Assembly (NCBI GenBank): GCA_016699535.1
Contig: CP064980.1
Coordinates: 2,426,001 to 2,490,000 of the forward strand
Origin: Myxococcales bacterium
GTDB lineage: Bacteria > Myxococcota_A > Polyangia > Polyangiales > GCA-016699535
Length of the DNA: 64,000 bases
Direction: 5' to 3'
Shown here in pieces: positions 9,152-17,853 of the stretch. The notes beneath the pieces were generated by a model. That model did no database searches, was not told the origin of the DNA, and saw only the letters and a program-made list of their open reading frames with translations. The translations under genes and the position numbers were made by a program. Numbering within the stretch: the stretch's first letter is position 1; each line of letters starts with the position of its first letter.

Positions 9152-9931
9152 GTGAAATTGGCATTAAATATGACAGTTTTGGCATGTCTTGTTTTTTCGC
9201 TGAGCTGCCGGGATAGGCATCCGCGGTTTTTGGATGAGTTTGATGTGGATTCAGGAGCAGACGCGCAAGTGGATAGTGGGCCTGAATGCGTAGGTAATGC
9301 CGGGTGCATGAACGCGGAGGCTTCGCGTTGTGAGTTGGATGGTGGGGTGTGCACTGAATGTATCAATGACTTGGACTGCGTGCACCTGAGCGCTTTGCCG
9401 TATTGCGAATCAGGTCAGTGTGTTGAATGCCGTATTGCGACAGAAGCTAGCGATTGCGGCGGAACTTTTTGCAGTGAAGAGGATTTTAGCTGCACGCAAG
9501 TGAGTACGGGGAGCAAAGACGTTTGCGAGAGCTGCACGGCCGATAATCAATGCAGTGCAGGCAGACGCTGCGTAAGTTTTACTTTTGACAGCACGCCCGT
9601 AGGAAGCTTTTGTTTTTTGCATGCTTCGTTGGGTTGCGGCGATACGGTGACCGCTCATCGGCCTTATCGGAGCAAAGTATCCGCGACAAGTGTCGATGGT
9701 GAAATCGGGGACTATTGTTTTCCGCCGACATCAACGACCTGCAAGGGCATTTCTGACACCCAAAGCCTTTCCTGCGCAAGCAACACTAGCTGCGGCGAGA
9801 GTCTTTTGGATGATGGTTACTGTCCCAGCGCCGGCAGCGGGGCGGGGTTTTGCTCGTATGAGTGCGGTGGTAATTTGGACTGCGCTCCAACGCTAAATTG
9901 CGCTGGAACCCCGTTGCACTGTCGACCGTAG
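9152..9931 (+). CDS. Cys-rich lipoprotein, family copy 2
   Basis: From GTG 9152 the protein has a Lys-containing n-region, a hydrophobic stretch and a lipobox (LVFSLSC). A start at ATG 9068 would abut the previous stop but puts 28 residues before the signal. The mature part repeats the family pattern: CVGNAGC, GVCTECINDLDC, QCVECRIATEA, DVCESCTADNQC. A middle portion with IGDYCFPP follows and the end is CSYECGGNLDC. As in copy 1, an early Asp-rich spacer (DVDSGADAQVDSG) separates the lipid anchor from the Cys domain. It lies 83 bases after copy 1 on the same strand. No enzymatic motif is visible. A surface or binding role is an inference from lipidation and Cys content. Confidence 0.75.
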   Translation: MKLALNMTVLACLVFSLSCRDRHPRFLDEFDVDSGADAQVDSGPECVGNAGCMNAEASRCELDGGVCTECINDLDCVHLSALPYCESGQCVECRIATEASDCGGTFCSEEDFSCTQVSTGSKDVCESCTADNQCSAGRRCVSFTFDSTPVGSFCFLHASLGCGDTVTAHRPYRSKVSATSVDGEIGDYCFPPTSTTCKGISDTQSLSCASNTSCGESLLDDGYCPSAGSGAGFCSYECGGNLDCAPTLNCAGTPLHCRP

Positions 9932-9963
9932 GGAAAGAAGAGTGCATGCTTGGATTGAGGTGA

Positions 9964-10784
9964 ATGGTGTACGCTAGATGTTTTGCTTATTGCCTGTGGT
10001 TGTGTCTATGGAGCTTGCTCGCTTTGAGCTGCTCGTCGGATTCTAAAAAGAATACGGATGCTGGCGCTTTAATATGCGATGATGCTTCGTTGTGTGATTG
10101 GCAGATGCTTCGCGTTGCGACTTCAACAGCGGCGGTTGCGTTGCGTGTGTCACGCAGAGTGATTGTGCGCATTTGGAAGCGACGCCAGCGTGCGATGATG
10201 GTCAATGCGTTGAGTGCAGCGCCGAAAACAATATGGCTTGTGCCGAAGGAGCCAATGCCTGTGACAACGTAAGCAAACAATGCACCGATACGCCGCTTCA
10301 TTCAAAGAGTACTTGCCAAAGCTGCGTTTCAGATGCGGAGTGTGCAGAAGGGCATCTTTGTGTTCAAGAGCGTTACAAGGGGGATTCAAGTGGCCTTGGT
10401 TTTGTTTGTTTGAAGCTTCAATCGGAATATGGAGGGACTTGCAATACCGCAATAGGTCAGCCTTATGCGCAACTTTATCCAGGAGCCATCAGTATCGACG
10501 GGCAGACCGGTGATGTTTGTGAGTTGCGTGTCTCGACCTGCGCGGCGCATGCCGGTTTCGATACGACGCCTTGTGAGGGTGAAAGCGATACCGGGCATGA
10601 TCAATGCGATGGCGATCATCCGCGCTCCGGCTATTGCTATCGTATCAGCGCAGGCGCCACTGAATACCGCTGTACGGTGCCTTGCATCACACCGCAAGAT
10701 TGCCGGCTTAGCCCATCTGGCGTGACCGGCTGCACTGATGTATCGTTTATCACCAACATTCCTAACAACATTTGTGATTTCTAG
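9964..10784 (+). CDS. Cys-rich lipoprotein, family copy 3 (apparent frame break near 10098)
   Basis: Starting at ATG 9964, the signal peptide (LCLWSLLALSC) and the spacer NTDAGALICDDASLC are in one frame. From about 10098 the rest of the family pattern continues in another frame: DASRCDFNSGGC, VACVTQSDCAH, QCVECSAENN, TCQSCVSDAEC, ending TVPCITPQDC and NNICDF. One missing base in the TTGG at 10098-10101 accounts for it. Restored, the protein is about 273 residues, the same plan as copies 1 and 2. It ends the PEGA/Cys-rich cluster; the following K+ channel gene begins about 100 bases later. Whether the break is a sequencing error or real inactivation of one paralogue cannot be told from the sequence alone, because this gene is not essential by family. 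Confidence 0.7.
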
Positions 10785-10891
10785 CTGAGCTCTTTGCTTC
10801 ACGGCGACTTTGTGGCTGTATATAGCGGCTTTGTGATACGATAGTGACTGGAACGCCTGTGTTATTCCGCCTAAGTTACCAGTCTGATCCC

Positions 10892-11926
10892 ATGAGCGCG
10901 CGGCACGATAAGTTGCTTCGGCATTTGTACGTGGCAGCCGTGTTTTTGCTAGTCATGTTTGCCATCGGTAGCATGGGCTACTTTGTCTTGGGCGCGGGAC
11001 GTTGGCGTTTTGATGAATGCCTTTACATGACGATTATCACAGTCTCGACGGTGGGCTACGCCGAGACCCTGCCCGGCCTTGGGCAAGTCGATTACGCGCG
11101 TCTTTGGACGAGCCTGTTGATCCTGCTTGGCAGCGGAACGCTGCTTTATTTTGCATCGACTTTTACGGCTTACATCGTTGAAGGCGACTTGCGTAACGTG
11201 TTTCGGAGAAAGCGAATGAACAAGCAAATCGAAGAACTCTCAAATCATATCGTCGTGTGCGGTGTCGGAACTACCGGCATGCACGTGGTGCATGAACTCA
11301 TCGCAACCAAGCATCCCTTTGTGGTGATTGATAACAACGAGGGACGACTTACTGGTATTGCTGCCGCTGCCGAACGAGAATTTCCTTTCGTGCTTGGCGA
11401 TGCAACCGACGATGCTTGCTTGCATGATGCTGGTATTGAACGCGCTTCGGGCATTGTGGTTGGGCTACATGATGATAAAGACAACTTGTTCGTGACGATT
11501 TCAGCCCGTGCGCTTAATCCAAAGCTGCGCATCATTGCCAAAGCCGTGGAACTCAGCGCAGGACCCAAATTGCTTCGCGCTGGTGCAGACACGGTGGTTT
11601 CTCCCAACTATATCGGCGGGGTTCGCATGGTCAGCGAAATGATTCGGCCCAAGGCTGTGCAGTTTTTGGATATCATGCTGCGCGACAAGGACCATACCTT
11701 ACGTGTTGAAGAAGTGACGATTCCTGAAAACTCATCGCTTATTGGTTCGACCCTTCGACAATCGGAAATCCGGACCCAAGCGAATGTCCTTGTGATTGCA
11801 GTGCGCGAGCCGAACGGAAGCTACCGCTACAATCCTTCGGCTGAACTTGAGCTGCAGGCCGGTATGGTTCTTATCGTTTTGGTGCACACCGATGACATGC
11901 CCAAGCTCGAGCAAGCCGTGGCATAG
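10892..11926 (+). CDS. Potassium channel with RCK (TrkA-N/TrkA-C) domains
   Basis: An N-terminal membrane helix (LYVAAVFLLVMFAIGSMGY), a pore helix with the K+ selectivity filter TVGYAE, and a second helix (SLLILLGSGTLLYFASTF) form a two-helix channel subunit. A cytoplasmic Rossmann-fold RCK domain follows (IVVCGVGTTGMHVV, with the nucleotide glycines, then VLGDATDDACL). A TrkA-C-like domain closes the protein (VEEVTIPENSSLIGSTL). The layout matches MthK/Kch-type ligand-gated channels, which control K+ flux in response to Ca2+, nucleotides or similar ligands. I use the ATG at 10892 (MSARHDKLLRHLY); an upstream in-frame start at 10844 adds 16 atypical residues. It stands alone between the Cys-rich cluster and a lipoprotein gene. 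Confidence 0.88.
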   Translation: MSARHDKLLRHLYVAAVFLLVMFAIGSMGYFVLGAGRWRFDECLYMTIITVSTVGYAETLPGLGQVDYARLWTSLLILLGSGTLLYFASTFTAYIVEGDLRNVFRRKRMNKQIEELSNHIVVCGVGTTGMHVVHELIATKHPFVVIDNNEGRLTGIAAAAEREFPFVLGDATDDACLHDAGIERASGIVVGLHDDKDNLFVTISARALNPKLRIIAKAVELSAGPKLLRAGADTVVSPNYIGGVRMVSEMIRPKAVQFLDIMLRDKDHTLRVEEVTIPENSSLIGSTLRQSEIRTQANVLVIAVREPNGSYRYNPSAELELQAGMVLIVLVHTDDMPKLEQAVA

Positions 11927-12015
11927 AACCGGGCTCAAGCTGTTCATGGCGGAAAAGTAAATAATTTCGAGAACGTAGCTAGCGCTCCGATCCTTTGCTA
12001 TGGTCACTACGTTTT

Positions 12016-12921
12016 ATGAATGCTTTTTCTATCCCTTCGATGCGGCGCGCCAGCGTGGCTATCGTGCTGTGCTCAAGTCTTTTTTGTGCATGCGCTGTAA
12101 GTCCAGCGGCCGACCTCGAGGCCAATAGTGATCGGGTTGTGATTGCTGCTGCGGGGGTGGTGTTGATAGGCGCCGTAGGGGTGTTGGTGTTTGCTGCCGC
12201 CGTTTTGCTCGTGGTTGACTCTCTGCATCGCGCAGGTTTGCTTTCCTTTGATGTCCAGGCTTTCCTTACTGAGCTTGGCTGGCATATCCAGCAAGCGTTG
12301 CAGAGCTCCCCTGATCGAGAGCAAGGCCGGACCCAAGCGTACGCAAACGTGCTCCTGGATGAAACGAGACTGTTTTTTATGACAGCCGAAGCAAGTCAAG
12401 TTTCATCATTGCTTTTGGATGCATTCGCCTCGCTTGTTGCCCGCGATTCAACGGATCGAAATCTTGCTGAGCAGTGGCAGTTAGTTAGCGAAAGTTTTCG
12501 CGACGTTCATTCTTTACTGGAAGATCCCGAACAGGTTCAGCTTCGGGCTCAAAGTTTGGAGGCTGCTGGTTTTGGAGTGCTTTTCCTAGGACGCGACACT
12601 GAAGCCGTTTTGCGCGACACCGAGCTTTTTTTGAGGAGCATTTACTTCTTTGAGGCTGGATCTAACGGGGTTTCTGCTGATTCAAAGTTAGGCGATCCTT
12701 TGGAGACATTGCGAAGGCTAGTGCGGCTTAAAGATAGTCTCGAACGAGAGAAAAAAAAGATACTGGCAGAAGGTGAGTCTGCTGATCAAGCGTATGAGAG
12801 ACATCGCCAAGAGACCTTGGCACTTATTGAATCCCAGCTTGCCGAGATCAACAATCTAATTGATGCGGTACGTGCGAAGATGGCGAATGATCTGCTCGCT
12901 CCGGAAGAGGACGAGTCATAA
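12016..12921 (+). CDS. Hypothetical lipoprotein with a membrane helix and coiled C-terminus
   Basis: The ATG at 12016 gives a lipoprotein-like signal (ASVAIVLCSSLFCAC). A strongly hydrophobic segment follows at about residues 40-68 (AAAGVVLIGAVGVLVFAAAVLLVV). The remaining 220 residues are mostly helical and acidic, ending in a charged coiled-coil-like stretch (LKDSLEREKKKILAEGES, then LAEINNLIDAVRAKM). I do not recognise the family. Its stop codon overlaps the convergent M23 peptidase gene by six bases, so no terminator separates them. Confidence 0.6.
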   Translation: MNAFSIPSMRRASVAIVLCSSLFCACAVSPAADLEANSDRVVIAAAGVVLIGAVGVLVFAAAVLLVVDSLHRAGLLSFDVQAFLTELGWHIQQALQSSPDREQGRTQAYANVLLDETRLFFMTAEASQVSSLLLDAFASLVARDSTDRNLAEQWQLVSESFRDVHSLLEDPEQVQLRAQSLEAAGFGVLFLGRDTEAVLRDTELFLRSIYFFEAGSNGVSADSKLGDPLETLRRLVRLKDSLEREKKKILAEGESADQAYERHRQETLALIESQLAEINNLIDAVRAKMANDLLAPEEDES

Positions 12922-13785
12922 ACACTCCTCATTAGCCTCAGCCTCTGCGGTAGAATCCTGATCGACGATGGGTGCAGGCTTCGGAGGCGCTGGCAGGCAT
13001 AGACCCGCATCGGGGTTATCTGCACAGGGGTCGGGCGCGATGCAGTCTTCGCGTGCGCAGTCCACCGCTTCAGTCTGAGAAAATAGCGTATCCCAGCGCT
13101 CGAGGTCTTCGGCTTTATCGAGTGGCTCAGGAAGGACGGCCAGCCCGGCATAGGAGCTGCCGGTTCCGGTGCCGCCGATATTGCTGTCTTGGTGAATGGA
13201 GAAATGCAGATGCGGCCAATCAAAGGAGCTGCAGGCGTCTTGGTTTTGACAGCTTTGACCAAGTTCGCCCAATAACTGCCCTTTCTTGACGGTAGCGCCT
13301 ACGGTGATTTTATCGTCGATGCTTTTTAGATGCGCGTAAAGGCTGTGGTAGTAATGGCCATCTTCAAGATTGTGACGCAACACAACACGTCTTCCAAAGT
13401 TGGACCAGCCGCCGGTGGCCCAACCGGATAGTGCAACGATACCATCGAGTGGTGCTATTACCGGTTTGCCAAGGCCGCCGTTGCTTTCGTTTGCATACTG
13501 CAAATCGAGTGCGTAGTAGTCATTGCCTTTGTAGGTCAAATCAATTCCGGTGTGCAGTTGAGATCCTGCATTGGGACCGTAGCCGGAACGAATCTGAATT
13601 TTGTATCCAGTCGGAAAGGGTAGTCCGAGGGGCTCAATGTTAGACGGAAACAAAACAGCGCCAGGTTCAAGTGCGGTAAGTTTTGCACGTGAGCCACAAA
13701 CGCTCTGTTTGGAGACTTGCCCCTGACAAGCGAAACAAAGTCCCAACCAAGGCAACAGGGCAAGCCAAATGCCAACAACTTTCAC
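12916..13785 (-). CDS. M23 family metallopeptidase lipoprotein (LytM-like)
   Basis: The protein has a signal ending in a lipobox-like LCFAC, then the M23 endopeptidase fold. The metal ligands are visible: HTGIDL (HxxxD) at about residue 78-83 and PHLHFS (HxH) at about 188-193, with the second His in HYYHSLYAHL. M23 enzymes cut peptidoglycan cross-links or glycine peptides; with the metal ligands present this copy is likely active. Placement on a lipid anchor points to cell-wall remodelling in the envelope. The last 45 residues are Cys- and Pro-rich (CAREDCIAPDPC and on) and lie outside the catalytic domain. The gene runs away from the hairpin-repeat array at 13819-14290, so its promoter must sit in or next to that array. 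Confidence 0.85.
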   Translation of the reverse strand: MKVVGIWLALLPWLGLCFACQGQVSKQSVCGSRAKLTALEPGAVLFPSNIEPLGLPFPTGYKIQIRSGYGPNAGSQLHTGIDLTYKGNDYYALDLQYANESNGGLGKPVIAPLDGIVALSGWATGGWSNFGRRVVLRHNLEDGHYYHSLYAHLKSIDDKITVGATVKKGQLLGELGQSCQNQDACSSFDWPHLHFSIHQDSNIGGTGTGSSYAGLAVLPEPLDKAEDLERWDTLFSQTEAVDCAREDCIAPDPCADNPDAGLCLPAPPKPAPIVDQDSTAEAEANEECL

Positions 13786-13818
13786 TTGCCTATTTTAGCA
13801 TACTGGGGCAGGTGGGAA

Positions 13819-14290
13819 GGTAATTTCGGAATTGGGTAAGTATTGAGCTTTAACAGTTTGTACCGCTGCGTAGCAGCGCTCCAAAGAGGGGATTCACGCG
13901 AATCCCCTCCCGAGCGCGCTATGCGCGTCGGCTCCCTCCCAGCGGGCTCGCTTTGCTCGCGGGGTGTTGGGTGAGGTAATTTTGTAGTTGGTTAAGTATT
14001 GAGCTTTAACAGTTTGTACCGCTGCGTAGCAGCGCTCCAAAGAGGGGATTCACGCGAATCCCCTCCCGAGCGCGCTATGCGCGTCGGCTCCCTCCCCAGC
14101 GGGCTCGCTTTGCTCGCGGGGTGTTGGGTGAGGTAATTTTGTAGTTGGTTAAGTGTTGAGCTTTAACAGTTTGTACCGCTGCGTGGCAGCGCTCCAAATA
14201 GGGGAGACACGCGTCTCCCCTCCCGAACGCGCTATGCGCGTCGGCTCCCTCCCCAGCGGGCTCGCTTTGCTCGCGGGGGCGGTGGGTGAG
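13819..14290. repeat. Three tandem copies of a 156-158 base unit with conserved hairpins
   Basis: The unit repeats at about 13819, 13975 and 14132, and a fourth copy begins at 14290. Each contains, in order, a small hairpin (GCTGC/GCAGC), a strong hairpin with a four-base loop ACGC (13886-13909, 14042-14065, about 14201-14220), a cgcgctatgcgcg palindrome, and a GC-rich stretch near gctcgctttgctcgc. Copies 1 and 2 are nearly identical. In copy 3 the strong stem reads GGGGAGAC/GTCTCCCC instead of GGGGATTC/GAATCCCC, so both sides changed together. The array fills the space between msrB and the M23 gene, both on the minus strand. No open frame fits it. It may work as a terminator/processing array or as a DNA or protein recognition site. 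Confidence 0.9.
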
Positions 14291-14291
14291 G

Positions 14292-14867
14292 TTATTTGGC
14301 TTTGTCTGTGGCTTTGGAAAAGCCTAGGGAGACGGAATTGATGCAGTAGCGCTGGCCTGTGGGTTTTGGACCATCGTCAAAGACGTGACCGAGGTGAGAG
14401 CCGCAATTGCCGCAGATGACTTCGGTGCGCACCATGCCGTGTGATGCGTCGCGCTCGAAGCGCACCGCATCTTCGCTTACCGGCTTAAAGAAACTTGGCC
14501 AGCCACTGCCCGAGTCGTATTTTGTATCGGAACTAAAAAGCGGTTCGCCACAGGCCGCGCAATGGTAGATGCCGCTTTCTTTGTGTTTGTAGTACTTGCC
14601 AGAAAAAGCGCGCTCGGTGCCTTTGTCGCGAAGTACGGCATATTCCTCTGGGCTGAGCTTTTCTTTCCACTCTTCATCGGTGAGGGCACAGCTTGGGGCT
14701 TTTGCTGGTGTTTTCACAGTCGCCTCTTCCTTTTGGGTTTCGTTTTGATCTTCGGCCGAGTTTGTTTTCTGTGACGTGGCTTTGGTTACCGATTCGCCGT
14801 GCTTTGCGGTGCTTGTGCTGCAACTTGAAGCACATAATACAAGTACGATCAAAATCCATCGGCCCAT
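14292..14867 (-). CDS. msrB: Peptide methionine-(R)-S-oxide reductase MsrB, lipoprotein form
   Basis: MsrB reduces the R form of methionine sulfoxide in proteins. The signal peptide ends in a lipobox (LVLCASSC) and is followed by a Thr/Lys/Glu-rich spacer of about 40 residues. The domain has both zinc CxxC pairs (HCAACGEP and CGNCGSHLGH), the SGSGWPSF motif, and the catalytic Cys in RYCINSVSL. The start at 14867 places the signal correctly; the upstream in-frame codons add 16 residues of arginine-rich sequence. The stop codon touches the end of the hairpin-repeat array. A separate msrA lies at 37835-38305. The lipid anchor suggests repair of envelope proteins. Confidence 0.93.
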   Translation of the reverse strand: MGRWILIVLVLCASSCSTSTAKHGESVTKATSQKTNSAEDQNETQKEEATVKTPAKAPSCALTDEEWKEKLSPEEYAVLRDKGTERAFSGKYYKHKESGIYHCAACGEPLFSSDTKYDSGSGWPSFFKPVSEDAVRFERDASHGMVRTEVICGNCGSHLGHVFDDGPKPTGQRYCINSVSLGFSKATDKAK

Positions 14868-14948
14868 GAATCTAGCATGCGCACTCGGTCTTCTTTGTGC
14901 AAGCAGTTCATCCAAAAACAGAGTTTGTCCACGAAATTTGGCGTAATT

Positions 14949-15782
14949 TTAGATTTCAGCGCCGATGTTTAGGGAAAAGCCGCCGAAAGCGTTTTCATAC
15001 AAACCGCCAAACTGAGGGTAGCCGAGCGGTACATAGTATTGAAGTTGGGCAAACCTTTCTGGAATGAAATGATAGTTCACACCGATAAAGGGCACGACGC
15101 CGTGTCGTGTAAAAGTCAGTGTAGAGCCGTCTTGGGGCGCGTTGCCAAAGCCAATGTTGCTGGCTGAGTTTTGCAGTGAAAGTCCACCAAACATCGCAAA
15201 GGCTTCGGAAAAATCATAGTTCATGCTGATCGATAGTCGATAGAGCAACAATCCATCGTGGCCACTGTCATTCAAGCTGTAGGTAGCTGGTGTTGTGGTG
15301 TCATCTTGAAGCTGCCAGACTGCCCAAGGCGCAATCACGATTGTTCCGGCAAGCGCAGTGCCAAAAGTCCAACCAGACTGCGCGATAGGAATCTGAAGCG
15401 CCGCGTTTAGACCCGCGCCCCAGACATTGTCATCTGGGACATCAAGCGTGCCTACTGTTGTTTTTTGAGAAAAAGCACGGTTCGACCAAAAAGCCTGAGC
15501 GCCGATGTTAAAGTATTTACTGATAGCGCGCCGTGCGATGCCATGAAACATAAGTTGGGCGGCGTGCATGGCGGGATCGCCGTCGGTGCCTACCTCGTCA
15601 GTGAGCGTGTCGGTGACGCTGATGCCGCCTGAAAATTGCCAATCCTTCTTCATCGGGGAAGCCAAGGGCTCCCCAATGGGTGTTGGCACCACCGCACTGC
15701 GCCGGTACGCTGTGTTTTGAGCACAGCCGCTGCCGAGGCTTAGTCCTAGGATAACAAGTAAATGGCTATAAACTTTTCGCAT
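14949..15782 (-). CDS. Outer-membrane beta-barrel-like lipoprotein, hypothetical
   Basis: A lipoprotein signal (LLVILGLSLGSGC) is followed by about 255 residues with alternating hydrophobic and polar strands: WQFSGGISVTDTLTDEV, YFNIGAQAFWSNRAF, VPFIGVNYHFIPERF and FGGFSLNIGAEI at the end. The pattern and the terminal aromatic/hydrophobic strand suggest a small beta-barrel or porin-like fold of the outer membrane. I cannot assign a named family. It is transcribed toward msrB 80 bases away, so the two may be co-transcribed. Confidence 0.6.
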   Translation of the reverse strand: MRKVYSHLLVILGLSLGSGCAQNTAYRRSAVVPTPIGEPLASPMKKDWQFSGGISVTDTLTDEVGTDGDPAMHAAQLMFHGIARRAISKYFNIGAQAFWSNRAFSQKTTVGTLDVPDDNVWGAGLNAALQIPIAQSGWTFGTALAGTIVIAPWAVWQLQDDTTTPATYSLNDSGHDGLLLYRLSISMNYDFSEAFAMFGGLSLQNSASNIGFGNAPQDGSTLTFTRHGVVPFIGVNYHFIPERFAQLQYYVPLGYPQFGGLYENAFGGFSLNIGAEI

Positions 15783-15944
15783 GATCTACCGGATCAGCAA
15801 AAATGATGCCAACAGTGCTTTCCCAGATAAACCACGTAATTTCACTTCCAACACAGCACGTTCAAGTGCGAGATGTGCCATTTTTGCCATAGTTGTGATT
15901 CAGGGGCACATATGAACGCCATATCACCCGTGTGTTGCAAGTCG

Positions 15945-17636
15945 TTAGGGAGCGACGCAAGACAAACGAGCCGAAACAAAATTTCCTTGGCCTGCGTCTT
16001 CGGCATAACTGAAAACGCCCCAACCATCTTCGAGAATCTTGATCATCATGCCTTGATTCATCGCTCCAATGTTGTAGGTGCTACGGTCGGCGTTACTGCC
16101 TTTGTAAAGTTCATAGCGGTTGCTGCCAACCATTTCGGCCGAAGTATTGACACGAATCGTGATGAGGTAGTTACTATCGCTGCTTTCAACTTCATCCCAG
16201 CCTAGAATCCAGCCCAGTGTTTCAGAGTGCCATGCCACGGCCGGTCTGCGTTGTGGTAGTGTGGCGTTGGGGCTGTTTTCGGCTTCGTAGAGGCCGGTTT
16301 GCACAAGACTGTCGCTTTGGGTATCAAGTTCTAACAACTCCATCACGACTATAGCGTTGGTATCATCGCCATAGCGATAGGCGAGGGCAAGCGTGTGCAC
16401 GTTGCCCGAAACGGGTCCTTGCACCAACGCGACATCGCTAATCACTGCGTTTTGTTTGGCGGAACTAAACAGCCAAGTCGAAGAAGGCACAAGCTCTTGA
16501 TTGCTCTCATCCCAAGTGACTTTGTAAATCACGATCCGTTGCTCATCTTTGTCAGCAAAGGCAAGCAACCAACCAAAGCCATCGACACCAAGCACAGCAG
16601 GGCCTCTGTCGTCGGTTGTTTTGCGCGGAGTGCCAGCGTCGCCCAGCAATACCGGCGTGACATCATGGGGAGTGAGGTATTCGGCGTTGTTGTTCTGCGA
16701 CGCGGTATAAAGTCCTACAGCTTCGTGTTCCGGTGCAGTGCAATCGGCGGTGCAGTGTGCTTCAGATAATATTGTAGCGATAAGGAAGCGATTTGAAAGC
16801 GCACCCAGGCTAAGTTGAGCGACGGATAATGACGTGTCTAACGAAAAACCGTTAAGGAACAGATCATTGTCGAAAACGACAGTTTGACAAGGGGAGGCAT
16901 AACATTCGGTACCACTTGAGATGGCGTTGGCCAGTCCTGCAATAGCGACATCGTGGACATTGCCCACGCTTGCTTTATTTGAGGCTAAGGCAAATTGGTT
17001 GCCGTATTCCGCTAACGCTAGTTCTGTTGCGTTTTCCAAAGTTGTTTCTGCATTGGTGTTGTTTGCCCGATCTGGATTGATAGGATTGAGCGTAAGTGGC
17101 GATTCGGCCCCAAAGTTTTCCAGGACCATGGCAAAGGCCACCGAAGGCGATGCGTTTGTCGATCCAAAAAAAAGCGATACAATATTTCCTGAATCGGCGA
17201 TGTCAGCATAGCGTATCCCTGTGGCTTGTGTATCCGCGATAGCATAAGTATTCGCTGTGATGATGCGCTCGGCGTCTTCGTCGATGATCGTGTCGCAGTC
17301 GTTATCAATCGAATCACAGAGCTCTTCTGCGCCAGGGAAAATGCTATTGTCTTCGGGTCTACAATCGGCGACTTGACCATCACTTTCACAACCCGGATCC
17401 GGAGCCCCGTCGCTGTCGCTATCGACAGTAACAGGTTGACACGTTTTTTTACCTAGACTCGGATTGTCTTTGCACGCCCAAACGAGACAGGCATCACCCG
17501 TGGGCTCGGTGCTATTGAGTTCATCGCACACACTTTCTTGCCCTTCGCAGCTCTGTTGGGTGAAGTGAGCTCCATAGCCTGCGATGCCGCATGCGCCTGA
17601 AAAAAGAGCTAGCCATACAAATAAAATGCGCTTCAT
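15945..17636 (-). CDS. Lipoprotein with MopE-type metal-binding motif
   Basis: From ATG 17636 the signal ends in a lipobox (LALFSGAC). The N-terminal third holds the motif common in Myxococcota and MopE-like proteins: PGAEELCDSIDNDCD followed by TIIDEDAE, preceded by DSDSDGAPDPGCES, an Asp-rich calcium-binding-like run. The rest (about residues 150-560) is a repetitive beta-rich region with recurring F/Y-aromatic strands such as GFGWLLAFADKDEQR and TLGWILGWDEVESS, consistent with a beta-propeller. A few Cys near the middle and end may form disulfides. It probably sits on the outer membrane or is released; a metal- or ligand-binding role is inferred from the motif alone. Confidence 0.75.
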   Translation of the reverse strand: MKRILFVWLALFSGACGIAGYGAHFTQQSCEGQESVCDELNSTEPTGDACLVWACKDNPSLGKKTCQPVTVDSDSDGAPDPGCESDGQVADCRPEDNSIFPGAEELCDSIDNDCDTIIDEDAERIITANTYAIADTQATGIRYADIADSGNIVSLFFGSTNASPSVAFAMVLENFGAESPLTLNPINPDRANNTNAETTLENATELALAEYGNQFALASNKASVGNVHDVAIAGLANAISSGTECYASPCQTVVFDNDLFLNGFSLDTSLSVAQLSLGALSNRFLIATILSEAHCTADCTAPEHEAVGLYTASQNNNAEYLTPHDVTPVLLGDAGTPRKTTDDRGPAVLGVDGFGWLLAFADKDEQRIVIYKVTWDESNQELVPSSTWLFSSAKQNAVISDVALVQGPVSGNVHTLALAYRYGDDTNAIVVMELLELDTQSDSLVQTGLYEAENSPNATLPQRRPAVAWHSETLGWILGWDEVESSDSNYLITIRVNTSAEMVGSNRYELYKGSNADRSTYNIGAMNQGMMIKILEDGWGVFSYAEDAGQGNFVSARLSCVAP

Positions 17637-17853
17637 AAGCAAAGACAATGCCTTGCACTAGCTTAGCAAAAGCTCGGCCTAGCGCACATAAAGCTGCAAA
17701 TCTATCTTGTTGAAATCATGTGTGTTATTTTATGTAGTCTGCGTAAAGGCATGATTTTGTAGGGAAAGTCCTTGAAATGTGCGAGCTGTGCTCTCATACT
17801 ATGCAAGGCGGGAATCGCCTTCTAAGTTGTTGATATATCGGAGCATAATAGCC

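Noticed and set aside
13819..14290. CRISPR array
   Set aside because: Units are 156-158 bases with no short direct repeats and no unique spacers, and no cas genes are nearby.
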